NCBI RefSeq assembly: GCF_011045035.1
Contig: NZ_JAALAA010000001.1
Location: 124,001-188,000, forward strand
Source of the DNA: Nocardioides turkmenicus
Lineage (GTDB): Bacteria; Actinomycetota; Actinomycetes; Propionibacteriales; Nocardioidaceae
Length of the DNA stretch: 64,000 nucleotides
Direction: 5' to 3'
Below, one piece after another: positions 24,413 to 33,845 of the stretch (within the stretch, counting starts at the first letter, position 1; every line of letters starts with the position of its first letter). Both the position numbers and the translations under genes were made by a program. Below the pieces are notes generated by a model. It had not been told where the DNA came from, made no database searches, and saw only the letters and a program-made list of their open reading frames with translations.

Positions 24413-26453
24413 CCTCGCGCCGGAACGGCACCTCGTCGTTCAACGGCAGGACGGCGTCGAACTCCTCGGCCGCGCGGCGACCGGACCACACCGCGGCCGC
24501 GATCGTCGCGGGCGCCCAGGAGTCGCCGATGCCGCGTACGGAGGCGATCTCACCGGCGTCGCGACGCGCCACCAGGTCGAGGTAGAGCTCCTCGCGCGGG
24601 AGCCGGGCGGTCACCATGACGACCGCGTCGCAGTCGAGGTCGCGCTCGGCGCCGGCGTACACGTCCTGGACCCGGACGCCGCCGGTCCCGACGGACACGA
24701 CCGCGTGGTCGGTCACCCGGGTGATGCCGTTCTCGATCAGGCGGCGCTGGATCCGGTTGATCTCGAAGGTGTTGTTGGTCCACGAGGAGACCTGCGAGCC
24801 GGTGGTGACGATCGAGACGTCATAGCCCTTCTGCGCGAGCAGCTCGGCGACGACACCGCCCAGGTAGTAGTGGTCGTCGTCGTAGACGACGACCTTCTTG
24901 CCGTCGGGCAGGCGGCCGGCGAAGAGGTCGTCGGGCCCGAGCACCTGCGCACCCTCGGCGATCGGCATCGCGGTGGTGTGGAAGCGGGCGACGCCGTCGG
25001 TGCGCCAGGTTGCCCCGGTGGCGGTGATGACGTGCTCGAAGCCGAACTCGACGATGTCCGCGGCCGCCATCGGGCTCTCGCGGTAGATCTCGACGTTGGG
25101 GAGATCGGCGAGGACGGCCTCGCGGTACTCCTTGACCCGGCCCCACGCGGACAGTCCCGGCAGCGCGGACTCCTGCGTCACCCGGCCGCCGAGGTCGCGG
25201 CCGGCCTCGGCCAGCACCACGTCGTAGCCCCGCAGGCCCAGGGCACGCGCGGCCTCCAGCCCGGAGGGGCCCGCGCCGACGATCAGCACGCGCGAGTCGC
25301 TCTCCTTGGCACGGATCTTCTCCGGGTGCCAGCCGCGACGCCACTCCTCCCCCATGCTCGGGTTCTGGGTGCAGCGGATCGGCGACATGGTGAGGTCGCC
25401 GGAGACGCAGATGTTGCAGCCGATGCACTCGCGGATCAGGTTGAGCCGGCCGTCGCGGATCTTGTTGGGCAGGAACGGATCCGCGATCGACGGGCGGGCC
25501 GCGCCGATCAGGTCGAGGATGCCGGCCCTGACCTGGCGCACCATCGCGTCGGGCGAGGTGAACCGGCCGACGCCGACGACGGGCTTGGTGGTCAGCTTCT
25601 TCAGCCCGGCGACGAACTCCTCCTGACGGCCCTCCGGCGCGAACCGGGAGGTGACCGAGTCGCCCTCCCAGCTGCCCATGGCGAAGTCCCACAGGTCCGG
25701 CAGCTCGCCGAGCTCGCGCAGCACGCCTTCGATGTCCTCGCGAGTGATGCCGCCGTCGATCTCCTCCTCGACCGTGATCCGGCAGGCCACGGCGGCCTTG
25801 CCTGCGACCTCCTCGATCGTGTCCTCGAGCAGCTCGCGCAGCAGCCGCATCCGGTTCTCCAGCGTGCCGCCGTACGCGTCGGTGCGGTTGTTGTAGCGCC
25901 GCGAGAGGAAGTGGTGCGGGGCGCCGTAGCCGTGGGCGCCGTAGACGTAGACGATGTCGTAGCCGGCCTCGAGCGAGCGGCGGACGGCGTTGCGGTGCCA
26001 GCGGCGCAGGTCCGCGATGTCCTGCAGCGACATCGCGCGGGCCTGGACCGGAGCGATCGTGTCGGGAGCGACCGGCAGGTGCGCGGGGCCGAGCGGGGTC
26101 TCACGGCTGAGCTGGTTGGGCGCGTTCATGCCGTTGTGGGCGAGCTCGATGCCGGCCAGGCCGCCGCCCTCGTGGATCGCGTCCGCGATCCGCTTGAGCG
26201 CGGGCAGGTCCTGGTCGTCCCAGATCCGCAGCTCGATGAACGGCGCGATGTCGGAGGTCGCGTGGATCTCGACCTGCTCGGTACACACCACCGACCAGCC
26301 GCCCTCGGCCTTGATCTTGCGCATCGCCGCCTGGGCGCTGGGGTCGCGGTAGCCCATCCCGTTGCAGTGGGGCACCTGGTAGAAGCGGTTCTTGGTCGTG
26401 AACGGCCCGATCTGGACGGGCTCGAACAGGATGTCGTACGGGGCAGCGGTCAT
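24396..26453 (-). CDS. Trimethylamine-dehydrogenase-like FMN/4Fe-4S/ADP-binding flavoprotein
   Basis: A 685-residue enzyme with the full layout of trimethylamine/dimethylamine dehydrogenase. Residues 1-370 are an old-yellow-enzyme barrel; VPHC places Cys30 where TMADH attaches FMN covalently, and YGAHGY gives Tyr171 and His174 equivalent to its Tyr169/His172. CIGCNIC plus a later Cys binds 4Fe-4S, followed by GEEWRRGWHPEKIR. RVLIVGAGPSGLEAARAL starts the C-terminal nucleotide-binding domains. TMADH Tyr60, part of the aromatic substrate bowl, appears to be Gln60 (from memory of the TMADH sequence), so the substrate may not be trimethylamine. It likely oxidatively demethylates or deaminates an amine and passes electrons to an ETF. 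The ATG at 26453 overlaps the permease stop. Confidence 0.85.
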   Translation of the reverse strand: MTAAPYDILFEPVQIGPFTTKNRFYQVPHCNGMGYRDPSAQAAMRKIKAEGGWSVVCTEQVEIHATSDIAPFIELRIWDDQDLPALKRIADAIHEGGGLAGIELAHNGMNAPNQLSRETPLGPAHLPVAPDTIAPVQARAMSLQDIADLRRWHRNAVRRSLEAGYDIVYVYGAHGYGAPHHFLSRRYNNRTDAYGGTLENRMRLLRELLEDTIEEVAGKAAVACRITVEEEIDGGITREDIEGVLRELGELPDLWDFAMGSWEGDSVTSRFAPEGRQEEFVAGLKKLTTKPVVGVGRFTSPDAMVRQVRAGILDLIGAARPSIADPFLPNKIRDGRLNLIRECIGCNICVSGDLTMSPIRCTQNPSMGEEWRRGWHPEKIRAKESDSRVLIVGAGPSGLEAARALGLRGYDVVLAEAGRDLGGRVTQESALPGLSAWGRVKEYREAVLADLPNVEIYRESPMAAADIVEFGFEHVITATGATWRTDGVARFHTTAMPIAEGAQVLGPDDLFAGRLPDGKKVVVYDDDHYYLGGVVAELLAQKGYDVSIVTTGSQVSSWTNNTFEINRIQRRLIENGITRVTDHAVVSVGTGGVRVQDVYAGAERDLDCDAVVMVTARLPREELYLDLVARRDAGEIASVRGIGDSWAPATIAAAVWSGRRAAEEFDAVLPLNDEVPFRREVTQLA

Positions 26454-27964
26454 CGGGTGGGCTCCTTGGCGGGAACGGACGGGACGGGCGCGCCGACCTG
26501 GGCGCGGACGCGGGCACCTCGGACGTACCCGACGGCGCACAGCAGGAGCAGGAAGCCGAGGGTGCCGAGGGTGAAGACCTCGAAGGTCAGCTGGCTGACA
26601 CCCCAGATCTCCTCGAACGGGTACGTCTCGCCGAAGAGCCGCTCCAGGGTGCCCGGGAAGACGGCGACCCAGGAGCCGAGCAGGATCCAGGCGAAGGCCA
26701 GCCAGCCAAGCACCGCGAAGCCGCGGTCGGAGACGGGAACGCGGAACGGGCGCGGACGCTCCGGGTAGCGGGTTCGCAGCCGGATCGCAGCCGGGATCAC
26801 CAGCAGGTAGCTGAGCAGGAAGGTCGAGATGGAGATGGTGAGCACGACGCCGAAGATCGAGGCTCCGTCACCGGTGACCTGCATGGCGACCAGCAGGAAG
26901 GCGGTGGCCACGACGCCGGAGAGCAGGTTGACCCGGACCGGGGTGCCCAGGCCCTCGTGGAAGCGCCCGAAGAACCCGCCGAAGAAGGAGCCGTCGGCGG
27001 CGGTCATCGCCTGCATCCGGTCGGAAATGATCATCCATGCGGCGCCCTGGCTCATCAGGATGTAGACGAAGACGACGGCGGTCAGGGCGAGCAGCGGCTC
27101 GGCCGCGGGGCCGTAGACGGAGTAGACGGTGCCGACGGCGTCGAGCAGCCCACCGATGCCGGTGATGTCGTCGCTGGGGACGACGAGCAGGATCGCGAAG
27201 ATCGGCACCAGGTAGCAGACCGCGGCGGTGGCGCAGGAGCGGAAGATCGAGACCGGTACGTCGCGGGCCGGGTTCTCCATCTCCCCGGCGGCGCTGTTGG
27301 AGGACTCGAAGCCGAGGTAGGCGAAGAGCAGGATCGGCACCGAGCCGAACAGGCCGAGCAGCGTCGGGCTGAAGTCGCCACCGCTGAGGCCGACGACACC
27401 GTTCCTCGCGGCGTAGATGATCGTGGTCAACACGAAGAAGGCGAGCAGGCCGACCTTGAGGATCGCGCCGCTGGTCGGCAGCCACTTGCCCTTGCTGAGG
27501 CTGGCGATCGCCGCGACGACGGTGATCCAGATGAACACGATCTTGAAGACGTAGTCACCGACCGAGCCGTGCTCCAGCGGCGTGATGTGGACGCTCACGG
27601 TCTCGGCCGCGAGGAAGGCCATCGAGCCGCCGACCTACACCGGCTGGGTGATCCAGGTCAGGATCGCCGCCACGGCGGCGGCCGGACGCCCGAAGGCGTC
27701 GCGGACCCAGGTGTAGGCCCCGCCCTCCTCGCTGAAGGCCGCGCCGGTCTCGGCGAAGATCAGGCCGTACGGCACGAGGAAGAAGATCGCGAGCACGAGC
27801 GCCCACGTGAACGCCTCGGCGCCGTAGAGCGAGACCTGCCCGAGGGTCTCGAGGCCGACGACGGCGGCGATGAGCAGGAAGACGATGTCGAAGCGTCGCA
27901 GCGTCTTGCGGAGATGTGTCTGTTGCTCGGCCGCGAGCGCGGTCGGCTGGTTGGTCTGCGTCAT
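26450..27964 (-). pseudogene. APC-superfamily amino-acid/amine permease, interrupted by an in-frame TAG
   Basis: Reading from ATG 27964 (TQTNQPTALAAEQQ) gives a normal APC permease for 109 codons, with VFLLIAAVVGLETLG and EEGGAYTWVRDAFGRP, then TAG at 27637-27635. The same frame continues without change (VGGSMAFLAAETVSV) to the stop at 26450, for a total of 504 codons and about twelve membrane segments. The flanking residues ITQPV-VGG suggest a Trp codon, TGG, mutated at one base. Downstream translation could restart at ATG 27622, giving a protein lacking three helices. The family imports amino acids or polyamines. The gene sits between an aldehyde dehydrogenase and the TMADH-like enzyme, consistent with amine uptake. 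Confidence 0.85.
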
Positions 27965-28006
27965 GGTGTGTCCCTGGCTGTGGTGGATGGCCGGTCGGGC
28001 TGGCGG

Positions 28007-29491
28007 TCAGTGGTTGATCCAGACGGTCTTGAGACCGACGTACTTGTCGAGGGCGTGCAGCGAGAGGTCGCGCCCGAAGCCGGACCCCTTGAACCCGCCG
28101 AACGGGGTCCAGGCGCTGAAGGCGTCGACGCCGTTGACGGTCACCGTGCCGGCGTGGATCCGCTCGGCGAGCCGGTGCGCGCGGCTCAGGCTGCCGGTCG
28201 CGACCGAGGCGGCCAGGCCGTAGGCGGTGTCGTTGGCGAGCGTGACGGCCTCGTCCTCGGTGTCGAAGGGCGTGACCGCGAGGACCGGACCGAAGACCTC
28301 CTCGCGAGCGAGGGTCGAGGCCGGGTCGACGTCGTCGAAGACGGTCGGCTGGACGTAGCAGTCGCTGCCGTCGCGGGTGATCCGGTCGCCGCCGGTGACG
28401 AGCCGGGCGGCTGAGGCCCTGGCGCCGTCGACGAACTCCATGATCCGGTCGGTCTGCTCGGGCGAGACGATCGCGCCCATCCCGGCGGCCGGGTCGAGCG
28501 GGTCGCCCGGGGCGTACGCCTCGGCCTCCTTGGCGACGAGGTCGACGAACTCCTCGTGGACCTCGCGCTGCACCAGGACCCGGGAGTGCGCAGAGCAGAC
28601 CGCGCCCTGGTTGAACCAGATGCCGAAGGCGGTCTGCTTGGCCGTGGCGGCGAGGTCCTCGGCGTCGGCGAAGACGACGTGCGGGCTCTTGCCGCCGCAC
28701 TCGAGCCAGACCTGCTTGAGGTTCGACTGCCCGGCGTACTGCAGGAAGTACGCCCCCACCTCGGTCGAGCCGGTGAAGGCCAGCACGTCGACGCCCGGGT
28801 GGAGCCCGAGAGCCCTGCCGGTCGTCTCACCCAGTCCGGGGACGACGTTGAGGACGCCGTCCGGGATCCCGGCCTCGCTGGCGAGCTCGGCGATCCGCAG
28901 CGCCGAGGACGGGGACTGCTCGGCGGGCTTGAGCACGACGCTGTTGCCGGCCACCATCGCCGGGGCGACCTTCCAGGCGAGCATGTCGACGGGGTAGTTC
29001 CACGGCACGACGGCGCCCACGACGCCGAGCGGGACGCGGCGGATCAGGGCGGTCGTGCCCGGCGGGGTGGGCGCGACCTCGTCGTTGATCTTGTCGATCG
29101 CCTCGGCGTAGTAGCGGAACAGGTTCACCGAGAACGGCAGGTCGAGGTCGTACGCATCCACCACCCGCTTGCCCATGTCGAGCGAGTCCAGGACCGCCAG
29201 CTCGGCGGCGTGGTCGGCGAGGAGGTCGGCGAAACGGAGCATCCGCTCCCGCCGGAAGGCGACCCCCGCCCGCGACCAGCCGCCGTCGTCGTACGCAGCG
29301 CGCGCCGCGCGCACGGCCTCGTCGACCCCGGCGGCGCCGGCGTCGGCGACCTCGGCGAGCAGGGCGCCGGTCGCGGGGTTGCGGTTCTCGAAGGAGCCCT
29401 CCGCAGTGTCGACGGAACGGCCGCCGACGAACGCTCGGGTCCGGGGGCGGACCTCGGCGGCGATCTCTCGCCAGTCCTGGTGGGTACGCAC
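28007..29491 (-). CDS. NAD-dependent aldehyde dehydrogenase (PuuC/betaine-aldehyde type)
   Basis: A 494-residue aldehyde dehydrogenase. Landmarks are PWNYPVDMLAWKVAPA, KPAEQSP, FTGSTEVG (NAD binding), LECGGKSP with the general-base Glu, and GAVCSAHSR with the nucleophile Cys. EEVFGPVLAV and PFGGFKGSGFGRD complete the set. The group oxidises amino- or other aliphatic aldehydes to acids. GTG 29491 is chosen because AAAGGA lies eight bases upstream; a longer form from 29575 would cross the divergent TetR promoter. It begins the operon with the permease and TMADH-like gene and would clear the aldehyde made by the latter. Confidence 0.92.
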   Translation of the reverse strand: MRTHQDWREIAAEVRPRTRAFVGGRSVDTAEGSFENRNPATGALLAEVADAGAAGVDEAVRAARAAYDDGGWSRAGVAFRRERMLRFADLLADHAAELAVLDSLDMGKRVVDAYDLDLPFSVNLFRYYAEAIDKINDEVAPTPPGTTALIRRVPLGVVGAVVPWNYPVDMLAWKVAPAMVAGNSVVLKPAEQSPSSALRIAELASEAGIPDGVLNVVPGLGETTGRALGLHPGVDVLAFTGSTEVGAYFLQYAGQSNLKQVWLECGGKSPHVVFADAEDLAATAKQTAFGIWFNQGAVCSAHSRVLVQREVHEEFVDLVAKEAEAYAPGDPLDPAAGMGAIVSPEQTDRIMEFVDGARASAARLVTGGDRITRDGSDCYVQPTVFDDVDPASTLAREEVFGPVLAVTPFDTEDEAVTLANDTAYGLAASVATGSLSRAHRLAERIHAGTVTVNGVDAFSAWTPFGGFKGSGFGRDLSLHALDKYVGLKTVWINH

Positions 29492-29590
29492 AAGCAAATC
29501 CTTTCTTTGCGCTTCACCGCAAATATGAGCCTCGCCACACCAGGTGTCAATCAATCGCCCGCAGATTTCACACACGCGTTACGGTTGAGC

Positions 29591-30244
29591 ATGGCTCGAC
29601 GCAAGGACCAGGCCGCTCGGCGCGAACACCTGACCGCGGCAACGCTCACCGTCATCGCCGCCCACGGCTTGGCCGGCGCCACGATGAAGAACATCGCCGC
29701 CGAGGCCGGCATCTCGCCGCGCCTGATCGCCTACTACTACCCCGAGCTCGACGGCCTCATCGAGGCCGCCCACCAAGCCGCGACCGACCGTTACTACTGG
29801 TCACGTCAGCGGGCGATCGGGGGCGACCTCTCCCCCGCCGAGAAGCTCGGCCGCCTGATGTACTCCGGTCTTCCCCGAGGTGAGGACCTCCTCCTGAGCC
29901 AGGTCCTCGACGAGATCTCGGTCAACGCGAGCCGCAGCCCGATGCACGCCACCCTGATGACCCTGCTCTTCGACCGCGAGGTCTCGCTCTACACCGCCGT
30001 GCTCGAGGTCGGCCGCGCCACGGGCGCCTTCACGCTGACCGACTCGGCCGAGGCCATCGCCCGCAACTTCGTGGCCCTGGAGGACGCGTTCGGCCTCCAC
30101 CTGCTCGCCCACAACTCGTCACTCAGTCTCGAGCGGGCCGAGCAGCAGCTGGCCAGCTACGCCCACGCCGCGCTCGGCGTGCGGGTCACCCCGATCGATC
30201 CGAATTTGCCCAAGGACGCAAAGAAATCCGGACTACGATCCTGA
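29591..30244 (+). CDS. TetR-family transcriptional regulator
   Basis: A 217-residue regulator. The N-terminal HTH lies at about residues 12-58 (TLTVIAAHGLAGATMKNIAA, then ISPRLIAYYY). The C-terminal ligand domain is longer than minimal and divergent, as usual. It is transcribed away from the aldehyde dehydrogenase operon with about 100 bp between the starts, so it is the likely repressor of amine catabolism; the shared gap has the A/T-rich stretch CAAGCAAATCCTTTCTTTGC but no perfect operator. An HTH protein of the BetI type is the nearest analogue by function, not by proof. Confidence 0.85.
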   Translation: MARRKDQAARREHLTAATLTVIAAHGLAGATMKNIAAEAGISPRLIAYYYPELDGLIEAAHQAATDRYYWSRQRAIGGDLSPAEKLGRLMYSGLPRGEDLLLSQVLDEISVNASRSPMHATLMTLLFDREVSLYTAVLEVGRATGAFTLTDSAEAIARNFVALEDAFGLHLLAHNSSLSLERAEQQLASYAHAALGVRVTPIDPNLPKDAKKSGLRS

Positions 30245-30246
30245 TC

Positions 30247-30852
30247 TCATGCCCGTCGGCGCGACAGGGCCTCGATGCCCCAGCAGGCGAGGCAGCCGAG
30301 GATCGGGATGACCAAGACCGAGGCGGTCAAGACCAGGTCGGTGCTCAGTGCCTGGGGAGGCAACGACGCATCCAACCTCGATCGCCCCGCCAGCCACCCG
30401 ACCGCGAGACCGACCGGGACCAGGAGGCCGATCAGCCATAGAGTGCCTCGGCGTCGAGCGACGCCCCATGCGACCACCGGGCATACCACCGAGATCACGA
30501 ACAGGACCCGCGTCAGCACCATCCACCACTCGGTGCGCACGAGGTCGACCGGACCACGCGTCAGCATGAAGAGGACGACCAGCACGGACATCTGGCTCAG
30601 CCACGTCGGAAGCACCAGGAGCGGGGCAGTGAGACGACGCACGAGCGTGCGTCCACGCCAGATCAGCACCGCTGCGTACGCCATGAGGACGAGCGTCATC
30701 GAGGCACCTTGGACCGCGAACATCTCGGGATACCCGACCTCCCAGCGGAGCCGGTCCATGACCACCGAGCGCACGACCTCGGCAGCCAGGACGATGACCA
30801 CCGCCACGACCGAGAGCCCGACCCGATCCGTCCGCTCCGCGGTTGTCGTCAT
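30247..30852 (-). CDS. Hypothetical membrane protein
   Basis: A 201-residue protein with five to six hydrophobic segments (about residues 12-28, 48-64, 78-97, 112-131, 138-156, 172-192) and a C-terminal basic tail LSRRRA. It ends two bases from the convergent TetR gene. No family was recognised and no motif suggests a reaction. Confidence 0.65.
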   Translation of the reverse strand: MTTTAERTDRVGLSVVAVVIVLAAEVVRSVVMDRLRWEVGYPEMFAVQGASMTLVLMAYAAVLIWRGRTLVRRLTAPLLVLPTWLSQMSVLVVLFMLTRGPVDLVRTEWWMVLTRVLFVISVVCPVVAWGVARRRGTLWLIGLLVPVGLAVGWLAGRSRLDASLPPQALSTDLVLTASVLVIPILGCLACWGIEALSRRRA

Positions 30853-30906
30853 GTCCAGCAGTATCGCGGGCCCGCCGACGTATGCGTGGAAGAACCGACG
30901 TGTCGG

Positions 30907-31470
30907 TCAATCACCAGCAACTGCCCGCCGAACCGCAGCGGCCGCACGGTCACCCGCGCATCGCGCGAGTGTGGCGAGCAGGTCCCCTTCGTCCTTCTTC
31001 GAGTGTCTCAGAGTCATCTCGTGCGCCAGCCGCATCTTGGCCGGCATCGAATCGGCGAGGCGGACGACCAGGTCGCCGGAGCCGATCAGCTCGATGCCAC
31101 GCTCGTCCATCCATGACTTCGGAAAGTGCCGAACATTGTCGGTGAGGAGGATGTCGGCGTCCGCCGAGATCGCGGCCGCCAGAACGTGTCGATCCTTCGC
31201 ATCCATCTCGACGTCTGCGACATCGTTGGCCGCGTCGGTGGTGACGTCGATGAGGGCATACTCCAGGTAAGCGTTCATCAGCTCTTCGAGCCGGTCGGTG
31301 TCCTCGACATCAAGGCCGAGGCTGGCCCGCAGGTTGCGGGACATCTCATCCAAGATCTCCTGGGACCAGTGGATCTCGATCGCGCCTGCGTCGGCGGCGT
31401 ACAGGAAGTAGTCCCGAAGCGTGCGGGAGTAGAGAATGTTGGCGTCCGCGAGGACGACACTGAAGGTCAA
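30907..31470 (-). CDS. PIN-domain toxin of a toxin-antitoxin pair
   Basis: A 187-residue PIN-domain protein. The acidic residues of the RNase site are visible: VVLADANILYS (Asp9), then DEM near residue 41, DAKDRHVLAAAI near 90 and ILLTDNVRHFP near 108. PIN toxins cleave specific RNAs. The start is TTG 31470, overlapping the upstream stop (TTGA), so toxin synthesis depends on translation of the antitoxin gene. The protein is longer than VapC toxins; the extra C-terminal 60 residues (MRLAHEMTLRHSKKDEGD) are helical. The type matches PIN proteins paired with excisionase-like HTH antitoxins. Confidence 0.85.
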   Translation of the reverse strand: MTFSVVLADANILYSRTLRDYFLYAADAGAIEIHWSQEILDEMSRNLRASLGLDVEDTDRLEELMNAYLEYALIDVTTDAANDVADVEMDAKDRHVLAAAISADADILLTDNVRHFPKSWMDERGIELIGSGDLVVRLADSMPAKMRLAHEMTLRHSKKDEGDLLATLARCAGDRAAAAVRRAVAGD

Positions 31471-31853
31471 TCGACGAAACCGATCTCGTTCGAGAACTCG
31501 GCCAGAGCATCCGCCGCCTTCGCCCGTCGGGCCCGCCTTGCGCGCTCGAACGCCACCAGCGGCTCAGCCGGGATCCGATGGTGAGAACCCACCATGACGT
31601 GCTCGATGTCGCCGGCAGCGATCATCTTCATCAAGGTCGGGCGCGAGACCCCGAGGAAACTGGCTGCCTCCGTCGTCGTGAACGCCTCTTTGATCGGCAC
31701 GACCACAGCACCAGACGTACGCTCGGCATCCAGGAGCGCCAGCACTTTCTCCGCGCTGGCGCGCGGCAGACTCAAGGAGACATGCACCGTCTCGTCCGCG
31801 TCATCAAGTGCTGCACGGAGCATCCGTACGTCGTCATTCAGCATCTCCGACAT
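31467..31853 (-). CDS. Excisionase-type HTH antitoxin
   Basis: A 128-residue protein. Residues about 55-110 form a MerR/excisionase-like HTH: FTTTEAASFLGVSRPTLMKM, then HRIPAEPLVAFERARRARR. The N-terminal part (ALDDADETVHVSLSL, ASAEKVLALLD) may dimerise. Such proteins neutralise PIN toxins and repress their own promoter. GGGAGG precedes the ATG at 31853. Upstream, ACACT and AGTGT form a short inverted repeat around 31865-31900 that could be its operator. The stop overlaps the toxin start. Confidence 0.82.
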   Translation of the reverse strand: MSEMLNDDVRMLRAALDDADETVHVSLSLPRASAEKVLALLDAERTSGAVVVPIKEAFTTTEAASFLGVSRPTLMKMIAAGDIEHVMVGSHHRIPAEPLVAFERARRARRAKAADALAEFSNEIGFVD

Positions 31854-31927
31854 CTCAGAGCCTCCCTACACTCATCTGAAGCCAACTGGTGCAAGTGTAA
31901 CCGAGGTTCGGCGCCCTAGCCAGAGGC

Positions 31928-33130
31928 TTAGTCCTCGGCCGAGCCTCCGATGACGACCGGGCGGCCGGCGACGTACCCGGCGACGATCTGGACGGCCCCG
32001 ACACCGAGCAGCAGCGCGATCGGCACCGACCACGAGCCGGTGGACTCGCGGAGGAGGCCGACGACGAACGGGCCACCGGCGGCGAGCAGGTAGCCGATGC
32101 TCTGCGCCATCGAGGACAGCGCGGTGGTGCCGGCGGTGGTCGCGGTGCGGATGCTGAACAGCGTCAGCGTCACCGGGAAGACCGCGCCGCCTATGCCGAT
32201 CAGCACCGCCCAGAGCCACGCGCCCGCGACGGGCGCGAGCCAGAGCCCGGCGAAGCCGACCGCCAGGAGCGCGGTCAGGACCGCGATCAGGTGACCCTGG
32301 GACGACGCGCGGATCGCGAGCGACGGGGCCAGGAAGAAGACGGGTACGCCGACCAGGATGCTCACCGAGAGCAGCAGTCCCGCCATCGCGTGGCTGAAGC
32401 CGGCGTCGGCGTAGATGCTGGGCAGCCAGCTCATCACTACGTACGCGAACAGCGACTGCGTGCCGAACACGACCGTCACCGCCCAGGCGACCGGCTCGCG
32501 CCACAGCGAGACCCGGGTCCCACCACCGCGGCGGTGGCCGCGGTCCCGCAGGTGCGGCACCCACGCCAGCAGGGCCAGGGCGGCGAGCAGCGCCCAGACC
32601 CCCAGACCGACCCGCCAGCTTCCGGCGGCATGGGCGATCGGAACCGTGACACCGGCGGCGATCGCCGCGCCCAGAGACATGATCGCGCTGTAGGCACCCG
32701 TGACGGCGCCGACCCGGTCCGGGAAGCCCTCCTTGACGACCGCAGGCAGCAGTACGTTGGCGAGCGCGATGCCGGCGCAGGCGACGAACGTGCCGGCCAG
32801 CAGCAGCCAGGGGTCACCGATCACCCGGACCAGCAGCCCGGCCACCAGGAGGCCGAGCGCGACGCCGAGGCCACGGTGTACGCCGAGCCGACGCGCGAGG
32901 GTCATCCCGGTCGCACCCACCACCGCAAAGCACAGCACCGGCAGCGAGGTCAGGAAGGACCTGGTGCCGGCCGAGAGCCCGTCGAGCCCGTCGAGCAGGG
33001 CACCGAGGGACGTGACGCCGCCGCGCAGGTTCGCCGCCACCAGCAGGACCGCGACCAGAAGCCAGGCCGCCGACCGTACGGCGGTGGTCGTCGACGGGGA
33101 CTCGGGGCGGGACTGGAGTCGGGAGGTCAC
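31928..33130 (-). CDS. CynX/NimT-type major facilitator transporter
   Basis: A 400-residue MFS protein with about twelve membrane segments. ANLRGGVTSLGALLDGL in the first helix region, GIALANVLLPAVVKEGFPDR in helix 4-5 and LGAAIAAGVTVPIAHA match the CynX/NimT group, which covers cyanate and nitroimidazole-related transporters of uncertain substrate. The start is GTG 33130, preceded by a GGGGG ribosome site. It is divergent from the GntR gene, which is probably its regulator. Confidence 0.85.
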   Translation of the reverse strand: MTSRLQSRPESPSTTTAVRSAAWLLVAVLLVAANLRGGVTSLGALLDGLDGLSAGTRSFLTSLPVLCFAVVGATGMTLARRLGVHRGLGVALGLLVAGLLVRVIGDPWLLLAGTFVACAGIALANVLLPAVVKEGFPDRVGAVTGAYSAIMSLGAAIAAGVTVPIAHAAGSWRVGLGVWALLAALALLAWVPHLRDRGHRRGGGTRVSLWREPVAWAVTVVFGTQSLFAYVVMSWLPSIYADAGFSHAMAGLLLSVSILVGVPVFFLAPSLAIRASSQGHLIAVLTALLAVGFAGLWLAPVAGAWLWAVLIGIGGAVFPVTLTLFSIRTATTAGTTALSSMAQSIGYLLAAGGPFVVGLLRESTGSWSVPIALLLGVGAVQIVAGYVAGRPVVIGGSAED

Positions 33131-33136
33131 ACCCCC

Positions 33137-33157
33137 TAGGATGCCAGACGTAGGATG
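33137..33157. promoter_or_regulatory. Direct repeat in the MFS/GntR divergent promoter
   Basis: TAGGATG occurs twice (33137-33143 and 33151-33157), 14 bp apart, in the short space between the two divergent genes. It is a candidate operator for the GntR protein; no classic FadR palindrome was seen. Confidence 0.35.
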
Positions 33158-33178
33158 ATTGGACGAAAGGACGGCACG

Positions 33179-33835
33179 GTGCCACTCTCCACCACCACGC
33201 CCCGCTCCCTGGTCGACCAGGCGATCGACGGCATGCGCGAGCTGCTCACCGACGGCGAGTGGGCTGTCGGCGCCCGCATCCCGCCCGAGCCGGAGCTCGC
33301 CGCGGCGCTCGGTGTCAGCCGCAACACCGTGCGCGAGGCGGTGCGGGCGCTGGCCCACACCGGCCTGCTGGAGGTGCGTCGCGGGGACGGGACGTACGTC
33401 GCCGCCGCCAACGAGGTGGCCGCGATGATGCGACGCCAGGTCGGCCGGGTCGACCTGCAGCACGTCCTCGAGGTCCGCCACGCGATCGAGACCCAGGCTG
33501 CTGCGCTGGCCGCCCAGCGGCGTACCGACGACGACCTACAGGCACTGACCGCAATCATGGAGCGGCGAGCTACCGCCGTCGCGGCCGGGGATGCCGACGC
33601 CTTCGTCGACGCCGACGCGGAGTTCCATCTCGGGGTCGTCACGGCGACCCACAACCCGCTCCTCATCGAGCTCTACGCGGGCTTCGAGGACACCCTGCGC
33701 ACGATGATCCATCTCGATGACGAGACGGACGAGCTCGCCGACGAGCACGCCGCCGTCCTGGACGGGATCCGCAGGCAAGACCCGACTGCCGCTGCGGCTG
33801 CTGTCACCGGCCTGCTCCACTCCCTCGCCCGCTGA
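33179..33835 (+). CDS. GntR-family (FadR subfamily) transcriptional regulator
   Basis: A 218-residue regulator. The winged HTH is residues about 8-70 (VDQAIDGMRELLTDGEWAVG, SRNTVREAVRALAHTGLLEV). The FCD effector domain follows, with the metal-ligand pattern DADAEFHLGVVTATHN and a late DEHAAVLDGI segment. GTG 33179 is preferred since AAAGGA lies nine bases upstream; ATG 33155 in the same frame has no ribosome site. It is divergent from the CynX-type transporter and likely controls it. Its stop lies 11 bases before a perfect palindrome. Confidence 0.88.
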   Translation: MPLSTTTPRSLVDQAIDGMRELLTDGEWAVGARIPPEPELAAALGVSRNTVREAVRALAHTGLLEVRRGDGTYVAAANEVAAMMRRQVGRVDLQHVLEVRHAIETQAAALAAQRRTDDDLQALTAIMERRATAVAAGDADAFVDADAEFHLGVVTATHNPLLIELYAGFEDTLRTMIHLDDETDELADEHAAVLDGIRRQDPTAAAAAVTGLLHSLAR

Positions 33836-33845
33836 TTAGGGCGGC

